Shown: positions 46,620 through 57,960 of the stretch, piece by piece | Layout of the letters: each line of letters begins with the position of its first letter | How positions within the stretch are numbered: position 1 is the first letter of the stretch | Assembly (NCBI GenBank): GCA_963932145.1 | Contig: OZ010580.1 | Coordinates: 33,437,167 to 33,501,166 of the forward strand | Direction of reading: 5' to 3' | Source: Acanthosepion lycidas | Lineage: Eukaryota > Mollusca > Cephalopoda > Sepiida > Sepiidae | DNA length: 64,000 nucleotides | Notes under the pieces: model-generated | Database searches by the model: none | Seen by the model: only the letters and a program-made list of their open reading frames with translations | Told to the model about the DNA's origin: nothing | Position numbers and translations under genes: made by a program

Positions 46620-47500
46620 GTGGTCAGAGTTAATTTTCTTTCCACTGTCTTTATATTTTTCAGATATAACTCTATATGATACTCTTGCTTAATTTTCAAA
46701 AGGAACTACTTCCAACACATCATTACTAATCAAGCTCTTCAGTTCCCTCTCCTTAGCATCTACTACATCTTGTGACATTTCTTGATCTGCTATTAACATT
46801 CAAGAATTTTCAGGATATGATCATTCATTCCCTTCTTTAATACAATCCTACTTAACACGTAAGGATTCTTCTTCTAGAACATGAGCATTCACCTATTTAT
46901 ATTTTCCAGTTTGTTTTGGTTGCATATATTTTAGCTTCCTACCATCTATCTTTTTATTTGATAAAGGAATGTCTTGTTGGTTTTCTTCATATTCTGAACA
47001 AAATTTTCATGTCCAGTACCAGTAGTCTCCTCATTAAAAGAATCAGTTTTATATTATTTGTTTTTTATCTTATTTGTCTGTCTATTTTTAGTTTAGACAA
47101 GTATTACTACTATCTTGCACCTTCATTACTTGACATGGATGAACATGGTAGTAAGCTCCTCCATGGCATACCAGCCTAAGTTGTCCATCTTTTCTAAATA
47201 CAACTGCAGGACCTATCCATCTTTTAAATTTTTTCCTGCAATAATAAACTTTATCATTATTGGTATATACCACATCAGCATAAGTGTGTATGTTATACCT
47301 GAGGCCTCTCCTGATCTTTTAATTTTGACTCTGTAGTAATATAATTTTATTTGGTACTGTGTAGAGCATTCATATTTTTGTACAATATCAGAAGATAAAG
47401 CCTCTGTGGCAGGTAGTTCATTATCTATGACTGATGGAAAATTAGGGTTAAATTCAAATGACAATTGGTTTGAACTAAATTCAGAATTGTTTTGCAATGA
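46620..47500 (-). pseudogene. Copia-like integrase C-terminus and RT start
   Basis: Minus strand 47497-47213 reads 'SSNQLSFEFNPNFPSVIDNE' and then DKVYYCRKKFKRWIGPAVVF and 'RLVCHGGAYYHVHPCQVMKV' (47273-47120). This is the integrase tail typical of mollusc/cnidarian copia-like elements. After an acidic linker comes SQDVVDAKERELKSLISNDV and LEVVPFEN (about 46800-46710), the opening of the copia RT domain (RVT_2-like). A stop follows, then a short remainder to 46620, where a LINE interrupts. Frames shift at least twice. Confidence 0.72.
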
Positions 47501-48590
47501 GTTCTTAGCACTTAGTTCCCAAGCAAGTGCTACTTTGGGTTCACAATTGATCTCTAATCAAACAATTATTGTATGCCTCTGCTAATATTTAGTTATGCCA
47601 TCACAGAATGTTGATTAACTTGTCATTGTTAAAATTTTGATATTTCCTTTTTCCATTCATCTCTTTGTATTTATTATTAGAGAATTCAATCCCATTATCA
47701 TTTAAGAACTTTTTAGGTGCACTAAAATAGGCTATCCACTTTAGGTAAATACCTTAGACAATTTCATTGTGGTTTTTACATGGAATTAAACAAGATGCAG
47801 AACATTTTGTGACTGAGTCAGTCATGTGCAAAATCCAGGCTTCATTATGTATATGATACTTCAAGCCTATACATTAAAAGACATACCAACAACAGAACAT
47901 AATAGTGGATGTTTTTTGTTCATACATCACACAAGTCACAGCATTTTTGTATTATTTTTAGGAATTCTTCATCACAAAAACCTTTACTTTCTTTAACAAG
48001 TTTGCACAACTATTCTTTTGATTCATGCAAAAATTGTTGATATAATTTCTCTGCCTTTTTTCTTTTTTTGTTTTTATGTTAACCACTGTACTTCAAATGT
48101 TACTTCATAAACAAGGTGATTTAGATTCACAAATTTCTGTGGTACTAAAGCACCACAGAAATTTGTGAATCTAAATCACCTTGCTTATGAAGTAACATGT
48201 TTGTGAAAGGGATACACTAGTGACCTGATGATGTACAAATTAAACCCAAAACACAAACTATAATTTGTAAAATTTAAAACAACTTGATCTCACTTCATAA
48301 AAACCCTGCTAAAAAAAAAGTGGAATATCATTTATTGTACCTGATTCAATCATAACATTTTTTTTTGCTGATGATTGATGGAAATTTTACTTTTTCTGTT
48401 GCTGTAACTTCCATTCCATCTCCAAAATTGAATTTAGTATCAGTTGGAAAATATTTAACAAGAGTTTTTCTTTATCCATTAAAGTCTCAAGAAAGGCATT
48501 TAACCACATTTTATTGGTTACATATTTTGTACAAGCAAAATCTAGTATTCCCATTCCAAATTAATTTTTAATTAACATGCATTACCAAAG
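47501..48590 (-). pseudogene. Copia-like protease and integrase, broken
   Basis: Minus strand 48570-48290: NFGDGMEVTATEKVKFPSII and KCY, matching the region just after the catalytic Asp in copia-like retropepsins; the D-S/T-G itself was not found. 48240-47950: GHYCIP-like text, NMLLHKQGDLDSQISVVLQ, then EKLYQQFLHESKE*LCKLVK (the GAG-pre-integrase zinc region, H...CDLCDV). 47900-47600: poorly kept integrase core, with NGIEFSNNKYKEMN (family D-N-G-x-E-F) near 47690. Multiple stops. Confidence 0.65.
48096..48198. repeat. 47-bp inverted duplication (hairpin)
   Basis: Left arm 48097-48143 and right arm 48152-48198 are reverse complements with a single mismatch, separated by 8 bases. The right arm, read on the minus strand, is copia coding sequence (MLLHKQGDLDSQISVV). 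The left arm is therefore a copy of that coding segment turned around in place. Confidence 0.92.
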
Positions 48591-48734
48591 CTCAGCATTT
48601 AATAGTATTATGTTAATTCCATGTGCTTTTTTATTATCTTCATACCAATAAGTCTTTTGCAAGACTTATTGGATTGAACATGATTATTTCTTATTTTAAA
48701 AGTTGTCATGTGTTTACCTAAAAATACTGGCTTG

Positions 48735-49240
48735 GACTTAGTAGCTGGGGCACCCAAAATTTTTTTTTATCATCAATTTCATGTTTTCATATGTCATAGT
48801 TTGACAAGTTGCATGGGCCAGCCTCTCATTTTTGTCAGACACATTTATTGCTAACAACAAAAAAAGTTTGTACACTCTCTTTGGCAACTGAGCAGTAAAA
48901 AGTTTGATATAAATATTCAAATTTTACCAAAAAATCTGTTATTTTCATATCTGATGAATGAGGAAAGTCATAAAATCTTTTAAAGGCCAAATATGCACAT
49001 GTTTTGGTCTTTTCAAAAACCACCTTTCCAGTTGATCAGTTATGTTTTTAATAATGTTTTTTTCATATGAAATATCCTTCAGTGTTAAATCTCTAATGCA
49101 ATCCAGTAAAAGTAAAATAAACTATTGATCCTTGTTTTGTTGAGATCTATAAATGACTTTCATATCTTTAAATCCTTTTTCCATTTAATATAATGTTTTT
49201 CACTCTCTAAAATTTGGTGCATTTTCAAATTAGTAGTTCT
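48735..49240 (-). pseudogene. Copia-like gag relic
   Basis: Minus strand from about 49210: SEKHYIKWKKDLKI, then (49023-48738, two overlapping frames) AYLAFKRFYDFPHSSDMKIT, DFLVKFEYLYQTF, 'AINVSDKNERLAHATCQTMT' and YENMKLMIKKNFG. This is the conserved capsid-like region of copia-family gag in invertebrates. Frameshifts fall near 48900. The nucleocapsid zinc knuckle expected downstream was not readable. Confidence 0.7.
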
Positions 49241-49289
49241 TCTTTTCTTTCTTTTTTTTTTTTTTTTATTTCTCACAACCCAGTCTGGT

Positions 49290-50350
49290 TTTTGTTCAGG
49301 TAACAGATGCAATGATGGCATATACGTCATCAAACAACTCAAAGAAATTGCTTACCTCTCTAATAGGAAATTGTATACTTGCTGTATTAACCATATAACA
49401 GCATATGACCACATCAATAGAAACTTCCTTTTCATATCCATTAGAAACTGCCTACCAAGTTCAAAATCTACTGAATGCCTCAAACTAATAGAGGAACTGT
49501 ATCAGTCCATAAAATCTTATATGTTTGGTGAGGACTCCAATAGAGAAAAACATTTCAAACCTCATCAGGAGTACAACAAGGAGGAAATGAGAGCTTCTGT
49601 CTATTTAATCTTTTTATAGACTATGCCCTACACATTTATGGAGATGGGCACTGATCATTTAAGCATTCCATACTACATCCCAAATGAATCTACCAACAGA
49701 AGACAATGATCCTGCTTTCCCTCACAAAGTCAATGTAGTGCTGATCATATAAGTATTCATAGTTGGGATAGAATGCTCTTGAATAGAAAATCAAGTTTTC
49801 TAAGAAACAGGACTCTAGATAAACCTTTCTGAAACAGAACTGGAATGAAAACAGTGATGGTACATGGCCAGAATCCATCATAAAAATCCAAGGTGTGGAA
49901 TTAGTAAATACTAAAATTAAAATACTAGAACTAGTAAATATTAAACATCAAATACCTCAGCATATGAATCAGTTATAACAAATTTAATATAGGAGAAAAG
50001 GAAATCAAACATGGAATAGACTGCTCAAGGTAGTTTCAACAAACACCACAAATTGTTACAAAACCAAAACATTAACCTGAAAACTTGGATCATGTTATTA
50101 AATAGCCTTGTCAAATTGAGATTTTCATATAGATTTCATGCAGTCATGAGATATCTAAACTGTCTGCTTTCTAAGCTCAATGGTTAAAATAACTTTGAGT
50201 GAAGCCAGTGGGTCTTGGCAAAGACCATCCTTCTTTGAACATTGTGGACTGGCACTACAGAATCACAAAGAACTGTACCAAATAACAGAAATTACATTAC
50301 TTGAGGCCTATCACCAGCATCAACAACTAAAATGGATAGCTTGAAGAGAA
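49290..50350 (+). pseudogene. RTE-type LINE reverse transcriptase fragment
   Basis: Plus strand reads RCNDGIYVIKQLKEIAYLSN (49310), CCINHITAYDHINRNFLFIS (49380), LPSSKSTECLKLIEELYQSI (49465), then a KPHQEYNKEE stretch where the family has its SGVRQGG block, LFNLF-like text and YALHIY-like text (49610-49640). The YADD box is destroyed. From 49880 on, scattered C-terminal text continues to about 50350. It sits between the copia gag and its 5' LTR remnant, in the opposite orientation. Confidence 0.7.
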
Positions 50351-50667
50351 AATAATGAAATAATCAAGATGATAATGTTTTTATCGAAAAGGTTAGGAGG
50401 GTATCCCCCCCCCCCAATCCTTAATACTAGAAAGAACAATAAGAGCTACTGGACTTGAGAAACCTATTTTCCTGAAAAATTGTTTTAAGGGAGAGATTTT
50501 AGAAATTTCAACCAACATTAGTATTGACTGCTCAGACAATGAATGTCAAATGTTTCTTTATAGGGAAATGGCTAATATTCGTTACCATTAAAAATGCAAC
50601 AATAGAAAAAAAAATTGTCAATATATAATTAATATGAAACAAATTCTCTTGTCACATATTGTTTTTG

Positions 50668-50780
50668 AAACTACAAGTCCATATGTAGAATTCATTCAAC
50701 ATGTGATCCCCATTATGTTTCCTTTATCCAAGAAGAATGTAACCAAAATATCAACAGGTAGATCCTTAACAAGTAGTGTC
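50668..50780 (-). repeat. Degenerate LTR-like direct repeat, right
   Basis: Same-orientation partner of 43540-43690 (shared block CCTTTATCCAAGAAGAATGT plus AACCAAAATATCAA). It would be the 5' LTR remnant of the minus-strand copia element. Confidence 0.55.
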
Positions 50781-53149
50781 AGATATTTCTTTTGTAGTCA
50801 ACAATAAAAAAATATTGTTATTTGCTTGATGATCTAAAAGAAGAACTTTGTTTCTACCATGTACTTATCATGAATGTATATTGTTATTTTTGCTTGTCCT
50901 TCTGATTAATGTGTCTGTGAAAAAAATTACTACAATTTAACACTCATATTGTCTGGTAACAGTTGAACCTAAGTATAATTTAGAATATAGCTAAAACAAG
51001 ACTTGAATTACTTTTAATATTCAATTTTTAAGCTTTTTTTTTTACAGAATTCTAAGTGTAGGAAAATTGTACATAAATTTAAGTCATGTGTAGGTATTTC
51101 TTTATCCTTGAAGCTATTTATAATGAACAAATCTATTCTGGTTCTGGAATTATTTCCTTGGACCAACCTTACATTATTCTAGTAAATTCATATAATTTCT
51201 ACATTTTTTTCTTGCTGGGGGCTAAGAAATATTAGAAAATAAATGTATGCAAACATTCAATTTGTTCAAATACTTTCATTTTGCACACTAGATTGCTATC
51301 ATAAGCATGCTTATGGAACTTTGTAGAATATTCTAGATGCTAAGAATCCTTAAATGATTTTACAGGCCTAAAATTAAAGCTCATTCTATATTAGTGTTAA
51401 TTTTGAAATCAAGTCTAATGTGGCAAAAAATATGAAATAATTTAGTAAACTAAATTTTTATTTCATTTTGTTGTTGGCAATTTAATAATTGGCAAAATAA
51501 TTTCTTTCTCTTTTTTGCTATTTTTCAGTCTTTTATTTGTTTTGTGTTCATTAATTATTCTAAAGGTGAAAGAAAAAATGAAATCAGTGTTATCTGAATA
51601 ATTTGCATTTAAATCTGTTGGTTGAAAATAATGTTAACATTTGGGTTATCTTGATCGTACTTTTTAGAAGATAAATTGTAAGATATGTCATCTACAGTGT
51701 TGAAAAAGATTAATTAGATGCAAGAAGTAAAACTTTGATTTCAGTACATAACTTAGTAAAAGGTACTTTAGATGATCGCTATTAACTAATTACAACTTCT
51801 ATGTACTAAATATTGTATGTTATATAAAGATTTATAGAATATATGGGAAAATGGTCTTTGCTAAAAAGCCAAGAGAGTTGATAGTGAATTGGACATGTTA
51901 AAATGACTTTTGAGATTTCAAAGAACATTAAACATGCCTTTCAAAAAAGAAAATTGCAATAATTTCTATGATATAGACTTTGAACAAATATGATAGTAAA
52001 AAGTGAAATTTGAGCCTTATGCTGTCTTTTCTTTTTTTTTTTTTTTTTTTTATATCTAAAGCATAGTGATTTTAGAAAAATCATGAGTTAATGTTATTTA
52101 GACTTAATCATTAACTTGTTTTAGAGTATGTTGTCCTATTTTTTCTCTAAAGTTCTTTTTGATTGATTTTCTGTGATTTGCAGACAAGCAATTAAGACTG
52201 AAATCCCAAGTATTTGCCACTGCTATTGGTTTACTATGATGGAAAGTGATGATATTGTAGGAAGTAGATAAGAAATACTAGATGGGTTTTATTTGGAATC
52301 TGCTTTTTTGTAAATTGAATTGTTGCACAATTTCACTTGATGTGAAAATTCTGTAGTCCAGATATCCTCACAGTATTCCAGATGTTTCCAATGGAAACAG
52401 GATAGAAATAATTTCATATCCAGAACATTTGGAATGTGGAATTTTCTTGTTTATTACCAGACAGTGGTCAGTTTTACCCTGAAGAAAAATTAATTACATT
52501 ATCAGTTCAAGTTTCAAATAGTTGATTTCAGTATGGAGCCTTGTAATCAATGTATGTTCCTTCTGTGCTTGAGAGTGAAAGGAAATTTAAAAGGTGTGTT
52601 ACCTACTAGCTTTGTCAGTCTCTCAATAAATCTCTCACAATTAGTATTATACAAGGAAAAGCTGAATATTCATAGATTTTTTATTGTTAATTAGAATATC
52701 ATAATTTAGCATACATGGAGGCTCATAAGCATCAACCAGGTTAATGCTCATTTTTCTTGTCTTGCAATATATCATAAGCCAGTACTTATAAAATTATAAC
52801 ATATTGGGTAAAAAAATAAAACACTTCACTGATCATATAAAAATACAAGCTTATTTTCTTTTTACTTGTTATTGTTGCTATTTGTTTTTTGTTTTTTTTT
52901 ATGAAAAATACATTACCTTTAGTTGAACAACTTTTCCTAATGCAAAACTACTGACAGCTCTATTTTTCAAATTAACTTTCTTTTTTAAAAATTTTGATAT
53001 GTTGATTGTTGACAACTAAAATTAACATGCAAGAAAAAAATAATTGTGTCTCTTTTTGACATCTACACATAGGAATGGAAGAACATTCATTATCTGTCAG
53101 CACTTGAACTTATTTTTGGCATCGTTAGTAAATAGTAGTTCATGAAAAT
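50781..53149. other. AT-rich, no recognised gene
   Basis: Poly(T) run at 52029-52050. No repeat ends or coding motifs noted. Confidence 0.5.
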
Positions 53150-53300
53150 AAGGTAGGTGTAATGATATGTAAATCTAAGTGCAATCATTTGCATATAGAC
53201 GAAAGACACTATATAAACTTAAGTAGTCATGAGCAGGACAAATTTTGTTAGTAGTGATTGTGTGTGACTTGTGAATATTATTACTACACAATGGTGTTGC
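53150..53300 (+). repeat. Gypsy 5' LTR remnant with TATA box
   Basis: ATTTGCATATAGACGAAAGA, then CACTATATAAACTTAAGTAG (53190-53228) is matched by ATTTGCATATGGATGATGCA, then GACTATATAAACTGAGTAG at 56558-56596. TATATAAA is a plausible LTR core promoter; ATTTGCAT is an octamer-like motif just upstream. Exact LTR edges are not readable. Confidence 0.6.
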
Positions 53301-54060
53301 GAGATGACCTTGATTTTGTGGACACATAGTTGAGGTTCTTTGATGCAAGTATTAAAACTAAGAAGTTGAAAGAAAACAAAGCTAAATGGGAGAAAACGTG
53401 GTAACTGACCTTTTTATTTTGACTGCAGTGTTGAGGCAGTCAGAAAAGTTTCAATAATGGCCCATCTCCTGAAATTAGAAAACCTGTCTTTTCAGGAAAT
53501 AAGTCAAATAATATTAAGGAACATGTGACCAAAAAAGAGGTTAGTTGTGGCAGAACAAACAAAATTTATGTCCATAAAACAAGAACCAGGTGAACCTGTC
53601 ATTAAATATCTACACCAATGAAGAGAGACTAGCTGGTACTGTGATTCTGAAGAACTTAGGCATGAAGAATAGACTATAGAATACTAGTTGATACAGAGGA
53701 GAATTATGAAAGGATTAATACAATAAAAAACATTAATACAAAATGCTTGTGCAACTTCAATTAGGAAACATATCTTTGAATTCTTCCATGGAATTTATAC
53801 AACAGTTGGAAATGATTAGGAATTTTATCAAGTCTGAAAGTCTATAGAAAAATTTAAAAATTGCTAATACATACTTATTAAATAAAACAAAAGACAAATG
53901 CCAATATTATGGGTATGTACACAAGAGAAAGAAAGAAGTATCCAATGTTTTGAAAGACATGTAGAAAATGTGCAAAAAAGAACCACCTTCAAGATGTATG
54001 CAGAGTTCAAAAGAAAAACCTTGAGACCATCACTCTGAATCAAGGTTGAGATCAAAATGA
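53300..54060 (+). pseudogene. Gypsy gag relic
   Basis: Plus strand in broken frames: an ENKAKWEK stretch (53370), KKRLVVAEQTKFMSIKQEPG (53530), EPVIKYLHQ (53590), WYCDSEELRHEEWTIE (53640), then a nucleocapsid-like region with the zinc knuckle CRKCAKKNHLQDVC (53950-54000, C-x2-C-x4-H-x4-C). Gag would form the particle shell and bind RNA. It is dead through stops and shifts. Confidence 0.68.
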
Positions 54061-54369
54061 GAAATATTTTCATTAAAAGAAAAAATATTTTAATGCAAGT
54101 TTAAATAAACACCAACAATTTAGATATGCAGAGATGAATACAGGAAGCAAAGTAACACATATTCCCAGAAATGTTTGTTGGAATGGTTAGCAAAGCCAAA
54201 ACTAAAAAAGAATTTTCTACAGCTTTGACAATTTGATGGTTCAGTCATACAAATGCTGTGACACTTGAATTAGACAAAAAAAATTGAAATAATACCCATA
54301 ATTGTTGTGGACTGTAATAAGCATCACAGACTTGTTGGAAATTACTCAAGAAACAGGTATACTAAAAAT

Positions 54370-55985
54370 TATAAGGCAAGTCTCAAGTTTGATGAAAATA
54401 TTGCCTCCTCCTACTACCATGCAAGGAAGTTGCCAGTACAGTTGTTGTTATTACTAATAATATTGAAGCTAAGAAAATTAGTGGAACAAGACCTTCTTGA
54501 ACAGGTTCAACCTGGTGGCAGTAAATGGACATTGTGTATTGTAGTTTTGAGAAAATCAGATGGCAACCTTTGAATATGTGTGAATTATAAAGTGAGAGTA
54601 AACCATAAATTTTGCTCAGATTTATACCCAATTCTGAATGTTGAAGTAGCAGTACATTCATTTGCAGTAATGTCAATTTTTATGAAGATAAGACTGGGCA
54701 ACAGCTTATCACCAGATACCAATAGAGTACCACTTCAAAGAAGTGATGACAATCCACACACTGATAGGTTTATTGAGGTAGACAAGAATGCTGTATGGAA
54801 TAAAAATGGATAGTGCTATTTTTCAAAGAACCATAAAACAAGTCATTGTAGATGACATGGAAAATATTGTGTGCTATCAAGATGATGTTTGCATAGGGGA
54901 CAGAAATGAAATCCTATTGAAAAGATTAAGAAATGCAGGAATGAAAGTAAGCAAAAAGAAAATGTGTATACAACAGTGGTGAAATATTGTTTCTGGAATA
55001 TTTCATTTCGAAGGAGGGAGTGTCCTGCCACCAGATCAAGTGCTAATAGAAAAATTACTGAAAGTATCATTACCAGAAAATAAGGAAGTGGAATCCTTTT
55101 AGAGATTAGTAAATTTTTATAGATGTTACTTAATGTCTACAGGATTGATTGAGCCATTTGGCAAACAAAGTAAAAAGAATGTGGAATTCATATGGGAAAA
55201 GACCCAACAAAAAAAAAACTAAAATTAACTCTTGCTAAAAGACCAGCAGTCAAAATATTCCACTAAAGATATTGACTACAGATGCTAATGAGTATTCAAT
55301 ATCGAGAATACCATCATAACAAGGACACCCAATAATGCATCTAATAAGAATGTTGATGAACACTGAATTGAATTATTCAAACATTGTAAAGGAATCTTTT
55401 ACAATTGCATGGATGACCACTAGAACCCGTCAATTTTTAATTGGTTAAAATTTCTGTTAAGATGTCATCGTAGACTGTTAGAATTTGTATTCAGTCTAAA
55501 GAAAGAATTGCCTAAAGTCATGATGTTGAGGATTTTAAGATGGGGAATAAGATAGAATATTTCAAGGGTAATTCCATACCACATGTGGATGCACTATCAA
55601 GATTGCAATTTTATAAGTCGTCAAATGAGAAAACAGACAAAATATTTGAAGATACATTTCTACACTGGGTAGAGGCTGATATGTTATTGTTGGAGAATGG
55701 CTGTGGAATCTATACAAGACTGAGTATTAAGTAGAATAAAATGGAGAATTAGAAAGAAGAGATAGATAATTTGTTCTTGAGCTGAAAGGCCTACAAGGAA
55801 GTAAGACATAAACTAATGGTAGAGAAGGGAGTAATTTGAAAAGATGATTTGGTGGTACCTCCAGAAAGAAGGATTTTAATAAAGAGTATACATGATGACA
55901 TATATTGTAGAGTAGTAGCTATTCAAAAAACGCTAAAGTTAGATATGAGATATTCAAGAGATGTGGAAGAATATGTCACATAAGT
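54370..55985 (+). pseudogene. Gypsy pol: RT, RNase H, integrase zinc part
   Basis: RT: LVEQDLLEQVQPGGSKWTLC (54475), VVLRKSDGNL (54545), MLYGIKMDSAIFQRTIKQVI (54790-54850) and the active site VCYQDDVCIG at 54870-54900, so the YxDD box is kept as YQDD. Later come a 'LVNFYRC' segment (55110) and LTTDA (55270, start of RNase H). GNKIEYFKGNSIPHVDALSR (55540-55600) marks the RNase H end. Integrase: KLMVE, then KSIHDDIY-RVVAIQKTLKL (55890-55935) and DVEEYVT (55960), the H2C2 zinc-binding part. At about 55985 the text jumps to the end of the integrase. Many stops. Confidence 0.75.
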
Positions 55986-56520
55986 TACAGAACCATACTG
56001 CATGCTTGAAGACCAGGGAGCCCATCAGCACTGATGGTAAGACAAATCAAAGCTCCTCTAACAATGTCATATGCTATAAATAAAAGAATCGCCCAGAAAA
56101 GGTAAATTTTCTAATGCAAAAAGCCATAATAGAAAAAACAAGGAAGCAGTATACTAGCCCATGCAGATGAAATAAGATCCCAAGACAAAGATGTAGAAAT
56201 GGATGAACAAATGTCAAAGAACATAAAGAATGATGATCATAATGAAAATAATCAGGATGTGCATATGCAAATGGAAGCAGATGAAAATGAAGAGGATAAA
56301 AATCTAGATCTCCAAAATGTTATGAAAGTTCAGACAAAGATCAGTTGAAAGAAAATAGACATGAAGATGAAAGAGTGTAAGGTACATCAAAGTCTCCTGT
56401 AAATAGAAATACAATAAGATCTATGGAAAGCAAGGGAAACATGGAGTAGGGAAATCCTGAAAATGGAACAGTGAGTAGAAGGAAAAGATCGACCAAGGAC
56501 ATAAAACCCCTCTGTTTCAG
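55986..56520 (+). pseudogene. Gypsy integrase C-terminal tail
   Basis: SYRTILHA (55985) and PSALMVRQIKAPLTM (56030) are the segment after the integrase core; ILAHADEIRSQDKDVEMDEQ (56155) begins a long acidic region continuing to about 56330, then RRKRSTKDIKP (56480). The DDE core between DVEEYV and SYRT is absent, so this copy could not integrate on its own even if its frames were repaired. Confidence 0.65.
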
Positions 56521-56544
56521 AGAGATATAATTATATGTAGATGT

Positions 56545-56620
56545 AAGAATATGATATTTGCATATGGATGATGCAGACTATATAAACTGAGTAGAATTTG
56601 TACTTTGATAGTTTAATATT
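56545..56620 (+). repeat. Gypsy 3' LTR remnant
   Basis: Matches the 5' LTR remnant around the TATA box (ACTATATAAACTGAGTAG at 56579-56596); sequence beyond about 56620 is not alignable. Confidence 0.5.
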
Positions 56621-57456
56621 AAAATTATTGAATCTACTTTTTGTTGTTTTTCTGATTAACTCTTGAAAACAATTTTGTTTTTGTTTTTTTTGGATATGTT
56701 TTAAAAAGAGTGATTTTTTTTTGTTTATAATAAGAGTAGAGAAATGTTTATGCACACATTGATGTTATAGAAAAAAAATCTCTTTGTATTATAACAGATT
56801 ATTTTAATTTGTATGAATTGAATATGTTTTCATGTTGGCTATGCAAGCTGAACTTCATTGTTGATATTGTCAAGATGCTACCAAAAGTAATTGTAAGTAT
56901 CAATGTTAACTTAGAATAAGAATTATTCTAACTTTGGTGATTAAGCTTTAGGCATTAGTCATTAGAAAAAGGAAAAGTTCAAGGAAATATTGTCCGCTTT
57001 ATGATGAGTGGCTAGGTCATAAGGCAAAAGCAACTAAGGACATTTGACTCAGCAATTTTTATATTGTTTATAGAATATTCCTGGCTAAAAAAATAATGAC
57101 CATTGCATTCTAGTTTGAATATGTTTCTGTCAATTGCTCCAATTAATGAAGAAATTACAAAATATTAATGAAAGAACAATTGATTCATGTTGATTTTTCA
57201 TTAACGACACAAATAACTGATGAAACTACTTTGCAGTTCTTATGTGTAAATGAGTATGATTTTGATCATTTTGGAATTGTGAATTTTATAGGTACATTTT
57301 TACAGATAAATGTTATTTTTTCAAGGTGGACACTGAAAAGATGTTACACTGATCATGAAGCCTTCCCCCTTTAAAAGATTTGTTTAGTCATTTGGTCAGG
57401 CAAAGAAGTTTTCAGCACTCCTTTGGAAAACTGTTTTAGCATCAGAATGGAAATAA

Positions 57457-57458
<2 letters not shown>
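56621..57458. other. AT-rich, no recognised gene
   Basis: Nothing recognised; ends in the (TA)n tract at 57459. Confidence 0.45.

Positions 57459-57520
<62 letters not shown>
57459..57520. repeat. (TA)n microsatellite
   Basis: About 31 AT units without interruption. Confidence 0.95.
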
Positions 57521-57523
<3 letters not shown>

Positions 57524-57612
57524 TTTTAAAAAATATGATTCCATCACTACATAAGAGTTCTCATGTTTCAAAAACAGAAGCTAAAAAACCAGCTCTATTT
57601 CATCCTCAAGCG

Positions 57613-57763
57613 AATTTTGGAATAACTAATCTTGAAATTTACGGAGCTTTATGTATCAATACAATATGTACAATAATTGGTTTTGCCCCTTCCATGTAAT
57701 TAATATTACGAATGTATATGCTTATAATGCTCCGTAAATTTCAAGATTAGTTATTCCAAAATT
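57613..57763. repeat. Inverted repeat with identical 35-bp arms
   Basis: Left arm 57613-57647 (AATTTTGGAATAACTAATCT onward, ending GGAGC) and right arm 57729-57763 are exact reverse complements over 35 bp around an 81-bp centre. Identity is striking among otherwise decayed elements. It could be the terminal repeats of a small recent DNA element or an inverted duplication. The right arm merges into the sequence of the neighbouring fragment at 57764. Confidence 0.92.
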
Positions 57764-57960
57764 TGGCACCTGATATTGAGGATGTTCCTGAGACATCGAT
57801 TGGTAAATGTCTGAAGTTTGTGGATGTTGGTCTTGGTTACCTACCAGGTTTCTGAGCTCTAAAGTAGGACTGACATGACGTTCGTGTTGAAGATCCGGAT
57901 CTTGTTGCAAAGTGAGATGGCTGTTGATCTCCAGATTGGCTGCAGAGCATTGAAAGCCTG
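57764..57960. other. Unassigned, GC-richer stretch
   Basis: Open on the minus strand as a Q/H/S/N-rich frame (57982-57722: 'QNLTGFQCSAANLEINSHLT', 'LQHERHVSPTLELRNLVGNQ'). It could be retroelement coding sequence fused to the RT fragment at 57961, but no family motif is visible. Confidence 0.35.

Larger units (their letters stand above)
43540..50780 (-). mobile_element. Ty1/copia-like retrotransposon, heavily interrupted
   Basis: Minus-strand parts occur in the correct order for copia: LTR-like sequence (50668-50780), gag (49240-48735), protease (48590-48290), integrase (to 47088), RT start (46800-46620), RT end and RNase H (44590-43690), LTR-like sequence (43540-43690). Integrase before RT is the copia, not gypsy, order. 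Foreign insertions are an RTE-type LINE (49290-50350) and two Jockey-type LINE pieces (44600-46618). All coding parts contain stops. The middle of the RT is missing at the insertion site. Confidence 0.75.
53150..56620 (+). mobile_element. Ty3/gypsy retrotransposon, integrase core deleted
   Basis: Plus-strand order: LTR remnant with TATA box (53150-53300), gag (53300-54060), RT and RNase H (54370-55620), integrase zinc-binding part (55790-55985), integrase C-terminal tail (from about 55986), acidic tail (56150-56500), LTR remnant (56545-56620). RT before integrase is the gypsy order. About 500-600 bp of integrase core is missing. All frames carry stops. Confidence 0.78.

Noticed and set aside
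53150-56620. Endogenous retrovirus with envelope gene
   Set aside because: Pol is gypsy-like, but no envelope-like frame follows the integrase tail before the LTR remnant.
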